Shown here: positions 1 through 5,985 of the stretch, in pieces
Numbering within the stretch: position 1 is the first letter of the stretch
How the letters are laid out: each line of letters begins with the position of its first letter
Source: a virus
Strand: one strand, 5' to 3'
Virus record (IMG/VR): IMGVR_UViG_3300047174_000176
Span: 1 to 51,808 of that record
DNA: 51,808 bases
Notes under the pieces: model-generated
The model's input: only the letters and a program-made list of their open reading frames with translations
The model's database searches: none
Told to the model about the DNA's origin: nothing
Made by a program: the position numbers and the translations under genes

Positions 1-127
1 AAGGGCGTGGGCGACGCGATCCGCACCGTGGCGCGCCACGCTCTTCTGGATGATGACGATCCCGATCGTCTCCCCTGGGCGCATTCTGGAGCTTGCGGAA
101 TTGGAGTTGAGGATCTTCACGGACGCG
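1..127. repeat. Terminal overlap, left copy (circular assembly join)
   Basis: These 127 bases are identical to positions 51682-51808. A 127-base exact overlap equals a common maximum k-mer length in de Bruijn assembly, so it is most simply the closure signature of a circular contig, leaving 51,681 unique bases. A real terminal repeat of the virion DNA is less likely because the repeat lies inside a gene and the terminase is of the cohesive-end type. Confidence 0.9.
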
Positions 128-567
128 AGGCGGCAGACCTCGTCGATCAGGACGGCGTCAGGCTCGCCGGCGGCGACCGCGGCCTTGTGCAGCTGAAGCG
201 TGTTCATCCTGGTGGTCTGGCCGTTGACGGCCTTGAAGGCGGCCGCCTGGGCGGCGCGATCAGCGATCACCACCAGGGCCGGGAGCTGCTCTACGCCGCG
301 CAGCGTGGCGGCCGTCGCGCGATGTTGGCCATCGATCACAGCGAACCTCCCGCCTTCGACAGGGGAGACGATGAGCGGCGCGAACTTGGACCAGGCGAAC
401 CGTTCTGCGATCGCGGAGACGTTCTTGGCGCCGGCTCCGCGGATCGGTCGCTGATAGGCCTCGTCCACGACGAGGTCCTTGATGCTGACCCACTGCAGCA
501 TCGGCGCCGGGCCGGGATCAAACTGCGTTTCGGGAAGGCGATGAGCGGCGGGATCAAGCGTGCGCAT
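1..567 (-). CDS. ParB/sulfiredoxin-fold domain protein (N-terminal part; continues at 51406-51808)
   Basis: Read across the circle join this gene encodes about 280 residues; this piece holds the N-terminal 189. Visible landmarks are a DLVVDEAYQRPI segment, then FAPLIVSP, the box FAVIDGQHRATAA (the GQHR motif typical of ParB-like nuclease-fold proteins) and a KAVNGQT segment. Such phage proteins resemble the DNA- and CTP-binding N-domain of ParB, but no partition ATPase is seen nearby, so the role (regulation, nuclease or partition) is open. The ATG at 565-567 is the first in frame. An upstream ATG at 612-614, overlapping the previous gene's likely stop, would be in frame only if the 583-593 tract had 9 or 12 C on the coding strand instead of 11. 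Member of the leftward early operon. Confidence 0.8.
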   Translation of the reverse strand, partial: MRTLDPAAHRLPETQFDPGPAPMLQWVSIKDLVVDEAYQRPIRGAGAKNVSAIAERFAWSKFAPLIVSPVEGGRFAVIDGQHRATAATLRGVEQLPALVVIADRAAQAAAFKAVNGQTTRMNTLQLHKAAVAAGEPDAVLIDEVCRLASVKILNSNSASSRMRPGETIGIVIIQKSVARHGADRVAHAL

Positions 568-582
568 GATAACGCCTGAAGC

Positions 583-593
583 GGGGGGGGGGG
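583..593. repeat. Run of 11 G (11 C on the coding strand)
   Basis: The homopolymer lies between an ATG at 612-614 and the ATG at 567 of the ParB-like gene. With 9 or 12 C the upstream ATG joins the ParB frame through an MSDLPSS-PPP leader, and that ATG then overlaps the preceding stop as ATGA, the rule in this operon. As sequenced the frame is broken. It is either a length error in the assembly or a variable tract. Confidence 0.7.
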
Positions 594-656
594 TGACGAA
601 GGAAGGTCGCTCATCGGCAAAAGTCCTCGATGTCCATCTGGTCCAAGTTCAGCTCC

Positions 657-1031
657 TCACGCGGCAAATGCCGCACCTTGTGAGCGGGGGGGGGGTAGCC
701 TCGAAAGCACTTCGCGGAGGCGGGCGATGGCGTCCATCCGGCCGCGGGGCGGCGCGGAGTAGGTGAACTGGCCGAAGTCATCGACGCATCCGTCGCGCAC
801 CAGGTCCTGCGCGGCCTCGGCGAGGTCGAAGGCCATCAGGACCATGTCGGCGAGGGCGTGATCGGCGTAGACATCATCGGTCCGGGGAATCTTGATGATG
901 ATCCGCCGCTTGAAGCCGCGACCAAGGCTCGTGCCGGAACTAACCCGCATCGGCGCGGTCTCGATCGCGATGTCCTTGGCGCGGGGTCTCTTTTCCCAGG
1001 GCCGCGGATGGTGGGCGACGGCGTCGATCAT
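657..1031 (-). CDS. Early-operon protein of unknown function, probably frame-broken at its C-terminus
   Basis: As sequenced it encodes 124 residues, a basic N-terminus followed by an acidic mid-region (DDVYADHALADMVLMAFDLAEAAQ). I recognise no family. Its ATG overlaps the upstream stop as ATGA. The coding strand has a run of 10 C at 686-695, and the residues after it look non-native. With 9 C the frame would continue as AHKVRHLPREELNLDQ and end at 611, where the stop overlaps the next ATG. I infer that the true or alternative product ends at 611. Confidence 0.7.
   Translation of the reverse strand: MIDAVAHHPRPWEKRPRAKDIAIETAPMRVSSGTSLGRGFKRRIIIKIPRTDDVYADHALADMVLMAFDLAEAAQDLVRDGCVDDFGQFTYSAPPRGRMDAIARLREVLSRLPPPRSQGAAFAA
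686..695. repeat. Run of 10 G (10 C on the coding strand)
   Basis: The tract lies in the 3' part of the gene at 657-1031. One C fewer restores a C-terminus that ends exactly at a TGA/ATG overlap with the next gene. It is the second of two long G:C runs within 115 bases. Confidence 0.7.
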
Positions 1032-1366
1032 GCGCGCACCTCGACAGGGATTTTAGCAAGGCCGCGCCGGCGCAGGCTATCGAGCTCGCGACTGAGGGCG
1101 AGACGCACCTTGCGTTCCGCCCAGGTCTCAAAGAGGCCGGCGTCCCAGTTATTGGGAACGCGCCGGCCGGGATCGACCTCCATGTAGCGCGAGGAGAGAC
1201 TGCTGGCCCCGAGGACGTCTTGATTGAAGCGCCGCGCGGCCTGGTGGAGATCGTAGTGGGCAGCCAGGCGCTGCGCATAGATCAGCTGGTCAGGCACAAG
1301 GTCGACTTCGCACAGCCGCCCGTCCAGAACGGCGGCGAACTCTAGGGCGCTGAGGATCCGTGGCAT
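1028..1366 (-). CDS. Unknown early protein, 112 aa
   Basis: The ATG at 1366 overlaps the preceding stop (TGATG) and the stop overlaps the next gene as ATGA, which fixes both ends. The protein is soluble and charged, with segments such as LVPDQLIYAQRLAAHYD and a basic C-terminus. No motif or membrane segment is recognisable. It is co-translated with its neighbours in the leftward operon. Codon third positions are strongly GC-rich, supporting real coding. Confidence 0.8.
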   Translation of the reverse strand: MPRILSALEFAAVLDGRLCEVDLVPDQLIYAQRLAAHYDLHQAARRFNQDVLGASSLSSRYMEVDPGRRVPNNWDAGLFETWAERKVRLALSRELDSLRRRGLAKIPVEVRA

Positions 1367-1647
1367 CACTCGCCCTCGTGGCAAATGATCTGATCGTCCG
1401 TCGCGCCGCCAGCGCCGCGCTCCAGATACATGAAGTGGTGGAAGCGCACGGCGCGCTGCACCCGGGCGGCCGGCACGTTGAAGGCCTGCGCCGCCTCACC
1501 GACCGTGACCGGCTGCTTGATCTGAAGGATGCTCCAGACTTGGATCGCGTTCGCCAGGCTGGCGATGGTCGGAAGGCCGTCCTGGCCAAAGCCGAGATCG
1601 TGATCGCCCGGCGCGATCTGCGAATCCTGAAAATCCAAAAGGCTCAC
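1366..1647 (-). CDS. Small winged-helix-like protein, 93 aa
   Basis: I chose the GTG at 1647 because a strong ribosome site (GAAGGAG) sits 8 bases upstream and the GTGA overlaps the previous stop. Residues about 45-75 (KQPVTVGEAAQAFNVPAARV) look like a helix-turn-helix of MarR or winged-helix type, suggesting DNA binding. A longer open frame extends upstream but lies out of phase with the real gene at 1644-2123. Target unknown. Confidence 0.8.
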   Translation of the reverse strand: MSLLDFQDSQIAPGDHDLGFGQDGLPTIASLANAIQVWSILQIKQPVTVGEAAQAFNVPAARVQRAVRFHHFMYLERGAGGATDDQIICHEGE

Positions 1648-2123
1648 GCGGCTGCTCCTTCGAAGGAAGATGGCGGCGAGAGGCGCTTGCCGGCGGGTTC
1701 GGCGACAGCGGCCGTTCGCTCGGCGGCGACCGCCTGCAGCCCGGCCATCACGCAGGCCCGCCAGACCAGATCCCGGTCGCGCGCCAGCCTGGCCAGCCGA
1801 TTGTAGTGAACGGTGAGGCTGCCGCGGGCGCGGGGCGTCACCACCTGGGCGAACTCGGCCGCGAAGATCGTCATCGGGTCGGGCGCGCCGATCAGGCGCT
1901 CGCCGGCGAGCGGGCTGAATTGGGAGGCCCAGGCGCTCCTGGCGGCGCGATCGGCCGCCAGCCGCCATAGCACCCGGGTGGGCGCCTTGGCCGTCTTCCA
2001 GCGCACGGACTTGTCCAGGATCTGGGCGTGGGTGTCGAAGGCGGCTGCGGCGAACGTCTCCAGGGATCCCGCCATGACGCTGGGATCGATCAGCGCGGGC
2101 CCGCGCACGGCGAGCGCGTTCAT
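1644..2123 (-). CDS. Unknown early protein, 159 aa
   Basis: ATG at 2123 overlaps the upstream TGA, and the 3' end overlaps a GTG start. The protein is Ala/Arg-rich and mostly helical by eye, with segments such as FAAEFAQVVTPRARGSLTVH and LVWRACVMAGLQAVAAERTA. No signal peptide or catalytic motif is seen. I do not recognise the family. The strict overlaps and third-position GC bias make it a confident gene of unassigned function. Confidence 0.8.
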   Translation of the reverse strand: MNALAVRGPALIDPSVMAGSLETFAAAAFDTHAQILDKSVRWKTAKAPTRVLWRLAADRAARSAWASQFSPLAGERLIGAPDPMTIFAAEFAQVVTPRARGSLTVHYNRLARLARDRDLVWRACVMAGLQAVAAERTAAVAEPAGKRLSPPSSFEGAAA

Positions 2124-2392
2124 CGCGGAAGCTCCCGCTCGGCGATAAAGCCTGCATCGGTGAGCCAGTATCCGGTGAACTGAGCGCCGTTGCGCCGGAA
2201 CACCTTGGAGCGGACGAGGCCCATCTCCGCCAGGGCGGAGAGAACGCCGGCGCTGACGCCCGGTCGGCCAATACAGACCTGCAGCGTGTAGACGGACGCC
2301 GCGGCCGCCTCGCTGATCGCCGCGCAGGTGCGCAGGGTTTGAAGGTGGCGTGCCTCGGACTCGGAGAAGGTGAGGTTGACCACGTCGCTCAT
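2120..2392 (-). CDS. Small winged-helix-like regulator, 90 aa
   Basis: The start is the ATG at 2392, which overlaps the stop of a 36-codon gene upstream. From residue about 28 the order of elements (VYTLQVCIGRPGVSAGVLSAL, EMGLVRSKVF, a FTGYWLTDAGF wing) fits a winged helix of the kind that ends with LTDAG in MarR/PadR-like proteins. This suggests DNA binding. There is no membrane segment or enzyme motif. Confidence 0.75.
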   Translation of the reverse strand: MSDVVNLTFSESEARHLQTLRTCAAISEAAAASVYTLQVCIGRPGVSAGVLSALAEMGLVRSKVFRRNGAQFTGYWLTDAGFIAERELPR

Positions 2393-2499
2393 GACGGCTG
2401 CACCGGGTTGGCGGCCAGCGCGAATGCGAGCGCCCGGGATAGGGCGATGACGCCGATAAATATCCAGCGCGTGATGGTTTCCGGGGTGAGGCGTTTCAC
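2389..2499 (-). CDS. 36-aa small membrane protein
   Basis: GTG at 2499 overlaps the lipoprotein stop as GTGA and the TGA overlaps the next ATG, so the gene is locked between its neighbours. The peptide begins MKRLTPETITRWIF and has one hydrophobic stretch (residues about 13-30, IFIGVIALSRALAFALAA), a likely single membrane helix. Function unknown. It could act with the lipoprotein encoded just upstream. Confidence 0.7.
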   Translation of the reverse strand: MKRLTPETITRWIFIGVIALSRALAFALAANPVQPS

Positions 2500-2840
2500 G
2501 AGCCAACCCGCACGATTCTGACGATGTTCGGCGACATCGAGGCCCACGGAACGCGCCAGCCGATCGTCTCCACCGTATAGGTTTGACCCTGGTGGAGCAG
2601 CGCTTGCATCGATGCGCTGTCGAACTTGGCCTTTTCCCCGAAGACGATCGCATCTTCGTTCCGGAAAACCTCGCCGTTCGTCCCGTAGACGTAGTAGGCG
2701 CAGCGGATGCTCTGAGCGCCGTCGCTGTCAGAACGACGCTCTTTTGATTCCACCGTGAACGTGACGATCTGCTTGTGACTTTGCTCGCAGCCGCCGAGCG
2801 AAATCGCGAGCGCCATCAGTCCAAAAAATGGGCGGCGCAT
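2496..2840 (-). CDS. Lipoprotein, 114 aa
   Basis: The N-terminus is a lipoprotein signal: RRPFF, a hydrophobic core GLMALAISL, then the lipobox LGGC with the modified Cys near residue 19. The rest is a small polar domain (KQIVTFTVESKERR, YYVYGTNGEVFRNEDAIVF) facing the periplasm. ATG at 2840 overlaps the GapR stop (TGATG). Early expression of an envelope lipoprotein fits a superinfection-exclusion role as in some other phages, but this is inference; I know no close family. Confidence 0.8.
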   Translation of the reverse strand: MRRPFFGLMALAISLGGCEQSHKQIVTFTVESKERRSDSDGAQSIRCAYYVYGTNGEVFRNEDAIVFGEKAKFDSASMQALLHQGQTYTVETIGWRVPWASMSPNIVRIVRVGS

Positions 2841-3136
2841 CACAACCCCCCGATTGCGGAAAGGTAGAGATCGATCAGCGCCTCTTCCTCCTGGCGCTTG
2901 GCTTTGTCCTGCTTACGCAGGCGGACCACTTTGCGGAGGATTTTGGTGTCGAAGCCGTCGCCCTTGGCCTCAAGGTAGACCTCCTTCAGGTCCTCGGCGA
3001 TCGCGGCCTTGTCTTCTTCCAGTCGCTCGATGCGCTCGATCAGGCTGACCAGGCGGCCTTGGGCGGCGGTGTTGAGGACGTCGTGCGCGACGGTTTCGAC
3101 GTCGCCGGCGGCGACGGGGGCTGTTCCGTCGGCCAT
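2840..3136 (-). CDS. gapR: GapR-like nucleoid-associated protein (DUF2312)
   Basis: The C-terminal 70 residues carry the DUF2312/GapR signature: [20 protein letters not shown], then [17 protein letters not shown], then [20 protein letters not shown] and an LIDLYL end. In Caulobacter GapR is a coiled-coil protein that clamps AT-rich, overtwisted DNA and supports replication and topoisomerases. A phage copy near the head of the leftward operon could organise phage DNA or reshape host chromosome topology. ATG at 3136 overlaps the upstream stop; a GTG one codon earlier is possible. Length (98 aa) is close to host GapR (about 89). Confidence 0.9.
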   Translation of the reverse strand: MADGTAPVAAGDVETVAHDVLNTAAQGRLVSLIERIERLEEDKAAIAEDLKEVYLEAKGDGFDTKILRKVVRLRKQDKAKRQEEEALIDLYLSAIGGL

Positions 3137-3327
3137 CACGCCACCACCTTGGTAGCGTCGCTGCGCACGATCTCGCGAACCGACAGTTGGAGGATCGCTG
3201 TCGGCATCGGGTTAAGCGCGGCAGCGGCACGGCCCTCATCGATCAGCTGGAAGTTGATGATCGCAGCGCGGAGGCGGGCAAGCCCAAGGTGAGAAAGAGG
3301 CGGTATCGGTTCTGCGACGTCGGCCAT
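3136..3327 (-). CDS. First gene of the leftward operon, 63 aa, unknown
   Basis: ATG at 3327 has GGAG six bases upstream and is the first start after the pL promoter, leaving a leader of about 90 bases. The product ([16 protein letters not shown], then [20 protein letters not shown]) is small and soluble with no motif I recognise. As the first early gene it is a candidate antiterminator or host-interacting peptide, but nothing in the sequence shows that. Confidence 0.7.
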   Translation of the reverse strand: MADVAEPIPPLSHLGLARLRAAIINFQLIDEGRAAAALNPMPTAILQLSVREIVRSDATKVVA

Positions 3328-3425
3328 GGGGCGCTCCAGATTGGGGAGCCGCCTCGGGCGGGGTTAGGGAAAGGACCTTCCCTCTACGATGTCGCAGCAA
3401 GCCCCGGCCGAGGTGGCCTGGGCAA

Positions 3426-3455
3426 ATAGTTCGACCATATCGAACTAGCAGTCAA
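3426..3455 (-). promoter_or_regulatory. pL promoter with operator O1 (3429-3445)
   Basis: On the minus strand TTGACT (3455-3450) is followed after 17 bases by GAACTAT. The spacer and the -10 edge contain the perfect inverted repeat GTTCGA-N5-TCGAAC (O1, 3429-3445). Every element is placed exactly as in pR at 4318-4347. It is expected to start the leftward early operon about 90 bases before the ATG at 3327 and to be blocked directly by repressor bound to O1. Confidence 0.85.
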
Positions 3456-3462
3456 TAAAAAA

Positions 3463-3479
3463 GTTCGACCCTATCGAAC
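3463..3479. promoter_or_regulatory. Operator O2
   Basis: Second copy of the inverted repeat GTTCGA-CCCTA-TCGAAC, centred 34 bases (about three helical turns) from O1 and just upstream of the pL -35 box. The spacing suits cooperative repressor binding. It contains the stop codon of the secreted-protein gene. Confidence 0.85.
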
Positions 3480-3962
3480 ATTTGCCGTAGGAGCGCTCGG
3501 CGTAGATTCTGGAGAGGATTTTAGCGCCAGGTCGATCCAATCTCGGAGAACGATTCCAGATATCTGCATTGGAGCGTCTTCGTCGAATTTCGCGTCTGGA
3601 AAGTAGGGTTCCGCGCCATCGGCAGAGTCGACCTCAACGGCGATTTTTCTGCTCGATGAATCAACGAGCGAGTCGAACACTACGATCGTATCAACAATGC
3701 GAGGTGACGATGATCCAGCAGCCGGTGCGGCAAGCTCAACCTCAGCTATGCAGGTAACCTGATCGATACTCGTGTCGTTTCTCACTAACTGAACTTTTAG
3801 CGCTTTGATTGTAGTGCGCAGAGCAGCCTCCCGAACCGATTCGTATCTAGCTCTCGACATCGGCGCCATTAAAGCGGATCGCAAGAGTTGAATAGCGGCC
3901 GGAGATCCGCATCGGGCTCGAGCCTGAGACGCTGTCGCTGCTATGGAATATTGGCCTGGCAC
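3471..3962 (-). CDS. Exported accessory protein next to the repressor
   Basis: The frame carries a hydrophobic N-terminal stretch (LLATTLALALVPG) then a polar region, so it looks exported, although the start is uncertain. The only common start codons after the repressor stop are a TTG pair and the GTG at 3962; upstream in-frame codons overlap the repressor gene. Two cysteines (ARCGSP and VTCIAE) may form a disulfide, and a conserved-looking core runs YESVREAALRTTIKALKVQL. Base composition is poorer in GC than its neighbours, a sign of recent acquisition. Lying downstream of the repressor on the same strand, it could be expressed in lysogens. Confidence 0.6.
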   Translation of the reverse strand: MPGQYSIAATASQARARCGSPAAIQLLRSALMAPMSRARYESVREAALRTTIKALKVQLVRNDTSIDQVTCIAEVELAAPAAGSSSPRIVDTIVVFDSLVDSSSRKIAVEVDSADGAEPYFPDAKFDEDAPMQISGIVLRDWIDLALKSSPESTPSAPTANVR

Positions 3963-3985
3963 CAAGGCCAAGGCGAGGGTCGTCG

Positions 3986-4258
3986 CTAAGAGGCAGGGCC
4001 ACCACCGCGAGCAATTTCGGCAGCGGTATCTCTTAGACGCCTCAATGCAAGAGCATCGGCTGGTGGCATCAACAACTCGTGCGGTCCTATTCCAAGGAGC
4101 TGTGCGACCTCGTTCACATCTTCTCGTCGATAGGATTGCTTGCCATGCCATACGAGGTGGGCCCTATTTTTCGTCCACCCTAGGCTGGTCACGAGGTCAG
4201 CTTGCTTCTTGCCAAGCTTCCTCATCCATTCTTTCAGATACCAGTCTGGGTGTTCCAC
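3986..4258 (-). CDS. Phage repressor, small HTH (CI-like)
   Basis: From the GTG at 4258 the product is 90 residues: WYLKEWMRKLGKKQADL, SLGWTKNRAHLVWHG, then VNEVAQLLGIGPHELLMP, an XRE/lambda-repressor-type helix-turn-helix. The position, divergent from a Cro-like gene with operator O3 between and O1/O2 on its other side, is the main argument that it is the lysogeny repressor. A longer frame starts at 4339, but that ATG lies in O3 and the extra 27 residues look non-coding. There is no peptidase domain, so induction would not occur by LexA-like self-cleavage. Confidence 0.75.
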   Translation of the reverse strand: MEHPDWYLKEWMRKLGKKQADLVTSLGWTKNRAHLVWHGKQSYRREDVNEVAQLLGIGPHELLMPPADALALRRLRDTAAEIARGGGPAS

Positions 4259-4317
4259 ATTGCCAGTGTCGTTTGGGACTGCCGCGGCGTCGCTCCGATA
4301 GAATCGAAGATTCGCAC

Positions 4318-4347
4318 TTGACCAAAAGTTCGATCTCATCGAACTAT
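4318..4347 (+). promoter_or_regulatory. pR promoter with operator O3 (4328-4344)
   Basis: TTGACC (4318-4323), 17 bases, then GAACTAT (4341-4347). O3 is GTTCGA-TCTCA-TCGAAC at 4328-4344. Compared with pL, the -35 box, operator halves and -10 occupy identical positions; only the five central bases, the four bases before the operator and one -35 base differ. The expected transcript start is at about 4353-4355, which puts the Cro-like gene's ATG at or next to the 5' end of its mRNA. Confidence 0.85.
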
Positions 4348-4354
4348 CCGCGTC

Positions 4355-4603
4355 ATGTCGCTTGCCCAGGTCAGAAAGAGTCGAGGCGTTACCCTCGATG
4401 AGCTGAGTCTCGTCGTTGGCCGCAGCAAGGGGACCCTTTCAGACGTTGAAAACGGCGCTGCTACACCCTCCCTCGAGCTCGCCCTCCGAATCCAAGTCTG
4501 GTCCGAAGGCGCCGTCCCCGCCGCCGAGCTGCGCCCCGACCTGAAGGACCTGATCGACGCCGCCCTGAAGACGTCGCCGGCGGGCGAGGGGGTGGCGGCG
4601 TGA
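4355..4603 (+). CDS. Cro-like XRE helix-turn-helix protein
   Basis: 82 residues with a clear XRE fold at positions 1-55: LAQVRKSRGVTLDELSLVVG, then RSKGTLSDVENGAATPSLEL. It is the first gene from pR and diverges from the repressor, the classic place of Cro. The ATG lies only about 8 bases from the -10 box, so translation is probably leaderless. The Ala/Glu-rich tail (DLKDLIDAALKTSPAGEG) has no assigned role. Its stop overlaps a GTG start. Confidence 0.85.
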   Translation: MSLAQVRKSRGVTLDELSLVVGRSKGTLSDVENGAATPSLELALRIQVWSEGAVPAAELRPDLKDLIDAALKTSPAGEGVAA

Positions 4604-4812
4604 GCGAGGCGTTTTCGCCCGAGCAGGAACGTCGCCTTCGCGAAATTCTCCGCGAGGAGCTGGCTGCGCGCCCCCTGCAGCATTCCAGGTTCTCCGTGGT
4701 GCGTGTGGTAGCCGCCACGGTAGAGCGCCTCGCCGGGGGAGTCGTTAAGGCCCTCCGGCGGGGTAGCGCTCGATTGCATGTCGGCGCGGTGCCGATGCGG
4801 GCGACCACATGA
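4600..4812 (+). CDS. Unknown small protein, 70 aa
   Basis: GTG at 4600 overlaps the Cro-like stop (GTGA) and the TGA overlaps the next ATG. The N-terminal half is a charged helix (FSPEQERRLREILREELAAR); the C-terminal half is basic with hydrophobic patches (SVVRVVAATVERLAGGVVKAL). No family recognised. Confidence 0.65.
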   Translation: MSEAFSPEQERRLREILREELAARPLQHSRFSVVRVVAATVERLAGGVVKALRRGSARLHVGAVPMRATT

Positions 4813-4970
4813 TCGCTCGCGACCCCGATCCTATGCGCCGCGTCGCCCGTCGCCTGGCCGAGCTGCGCGAGCGAGACGAAGCCGCCGGAAACATGCGTGC
4901 GCCCGGCGACCCCGTTCATGTTCATCGCCCCCCCCCCCGGCCGGCGCCGGTGCGTGAGGGCGACGCATGA
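4809..4970 (+). CDS. Unknown small protein, 53 aa
   Basis: The ATG overlaps the previous stop as ATGA. The start is a charged helix (MIARDPDPMRRVARRLAELR) and the end is Pro/Arg-rich, coded partly by a run of 11 C at 4928-4938 that here keeps the frame open to a TGA at 4968-4970. It ends 13 bases short of the convergent gene's stop, which is tidy. Function unknown. Confidence 0.6.
   Translation: MIARDPDPMRRVARRLAELRERDEAAGNMRAPGDPVHVHRPPPRPAPVREGDA
4928..4938. repeat. Run of 11 C
   Basis: In-frame Pro-coding homopolymer near the end of the gene at 4809-4970. Another of the five G:C runs of 9 or more found in or near early genes. Confidence 0.75.
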
Positions 4971-4983
4971 CAATCCCAAGCCG

Positions 4984-5214
4984 TCACGCCGCCGGCGGGG
5001 CCAGCATGTTCAGCGCGGGGCGCAGGAACCGCTGGCTCGTGGTCCTGAGATCGCTGGGCGCGCCCTGGCGCTCCCAGTCGGTGGAAATCACCTCGAGTCG
5101 ATGGATGAGCCGCGCTCGCCCCTTCGCTGGAAGCGCGGCCGCCACCGCTTCCAGCACCGCCAACACCGCCAGCGCCTCCCACTTGGATGCTCGATTTACG
5201 CCCCTTGCCATCAC
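4984..5214 (-). CDS. Unknown minus-strand protein, 76 aa
   Basis: Read on the minus strand the codons are strongly GC3-biased and give a sensible helical protein (RASKWEALAVLAVLEAVAAA, ARLIHRLEVISTDWERQG); the plus-strand frame across it looks like a shadow. The start is GTG 5214 or ATG 5211. It lies alone, opposite in direction to its neighbours, and diverges from the gene at 5446, so the structured 5215-5445 region may control both. No family recognised. Confidence 0.6.
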   Translation of the reverse strand: MMARGVNRASKWEALAVLAVLEAVAAALPAKGRARLIHRLEVISTDWERQGAPSDLRTTSQRFLRPALNMLAPPAA

Positions 5215-5445
5215 CCATACCCGTACTTGGTTGAAACTGCGGGGGACGCTTCGCCCTTACGGTGAGCAATGCAATTCGATAACGGTTCGGTTGAGTCAAC
5301 ATGCCGCAGGCGGGCGCCCCAACAAGCTGAAACACCCACTCTATCAGGCGAGTGCTCGCCGGATAGGCGAGCCTCCTTACCGCATGTGGGTCAGACCTAA
5401 GTCGGTTTACCGACATGGATTTACAAACCTTTTGGGGGCGCCAGC
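5215..5445. promoter_or_regulatory. Divergent intergenic region with overlapping hairpins
   Basis: It contains three related arms: GGCGAG (5347-5352), CTCGCC (5355-5360) and GGCGAG (5366-5371), so the middle arm can pair with either flank, giving mutually exclusive stems. The longer stem is GCTCGCC-ggata-GGCGAGC (5354-5372). There are two further inverted repeats, GTTGAGTCAAC (near 5290-5300) and GTCGGT-TT-ACCGAC (near 5402-5415). No convincing -35/-10 pair was found by eye. Operator or attenuator function is inferred. Confidence 0.5.
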
Positions 5446-5745
5446 ATGACGGGGCGCCCGCTTTCCATCCTTCTCGACAACGAACTCGCGATGCGGCTGT
5501 CCCACGCCGCCGGCGAGCTTCGCCAGTCCGACCCGGAGACCTCCGACGCCTGCTACGAGGCCGCGATCCGCCTTCTGTCCGCGCCAGGCCCAACCGCCGA
5601 CAGCATCGGCTACCTGGTGCGAGAGGAGCTGCGCCGCCTCGGCATAGATCCCGACATGATGGCCGCCGAGGCTGTGGACTTGGCCCTGATGGTCAGCCGC
5701 TCGAGGGCCGCCGTCTTGCCGTTCCGAAAAAGGTCCGGGGCATAG
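5446..5745 (+). CDS. Unknown early protein, 99 aa
   Basis: ATG at 5446 follows a G-rich possible ribosome site. The product is helical and soluble (LLDNELAMRLSHAAGELRQS, SIGYLVREELRRLGIDPDMM) with a basic end (FRKRSGA). The next gene starts 3 bases after its stop, so they form one operon. No family recognised. Confidence 0.75.
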   Translation: MTGRPLSILLDNELAMRLSHAAGELRQSDPETSDACYEAAIRLLSAPGPTADSIGYLVREELRRLGIDPDMMAAEAVDLALMVSRSRAAVLPFRKRSGA

Positions 5746-5748
5746 CGC

Positions 5749-5985
5749 ATGAGTGGTCAGGCGCTTCTCACCAGCACCTGCCGCCCGCCGCCAGATCTCC
5801 GCTCTATCGTGTTCACGGTTCGATCCTGCGACAGTTTGTACGCGGTGTACGGATCGAACCGGCAGCCGCCCCGGGTTCTCCACGCGGCCGCTGAATTCCG
5901 CGACGGCCTCCTGGCCGCGATCGCCAGGTGCCGTGAGCGACGCTCGGCCCCCGACGGCCAATCCCACATTCGCGCAACGCCCTAG
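5749..5985 (+). CDS. Unknown protein, 78 aa, with possible amber extension
   Basis: ATG at 5749 follows directly on the previous gene. Residues include VFTVRSCDSLYAVYGSNRQP and FRDGLLAAIARCRERR. It ends at TAG (5983-5985), but coding-like sequence continues in the same frame to 6111 (next entry), so the protein may be longer by readthrough or the TAG may be a recent mutation. Confidence 0.65.
   Translation: MSGQALLTSTCRPPPDLRSIVFTVRSCDSLYAVYGSNRQPPRVLHAAAEFRDGLLAAIARCRERRSAPDGQSHIRATP

Noticed and set aside
1-127. Biological direct terminal repeat
   Set aside because: Length equals a k-mer, it is within a gene, and the terminase type predicts cos ends.
7-579. Plus-strand open frame of 190 codons at the left end
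   Set aside because: It mirrors the minus-strand ParB-like gene, whose frame has clear motifs, operon overlaps and continuity across the circle join.
1648-2271. Minus-strand upstream extension of the gene at 1366-1647
   Set aside because: Out of phase with the well-supported gene at 1644-2123 and composed of Arg/Ala/Pro-rich shadow sequence; the GTG at 1647 has a strong ribosome site.
3429-3479. LexA boxes in the immunity region
   Set aside because: The sites are inverted repeats GTTCGA-N5-TCGAAC, not the GTTC-N7-GTTC direct repeat; they fit a phage operator.
4259-4339. Longer repressor start at ATG 4339
   Set aside because: The ATG lies inside operator O3 and opposite pR, and the extra residues do not look like protein-coding sequence.
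4967-5449. Plus-strand 160-codon frame
   Set aside because: The minus-strand gene at 4984-5214 has better codon bias and the plus frame would run through the hairpin-rich control region.
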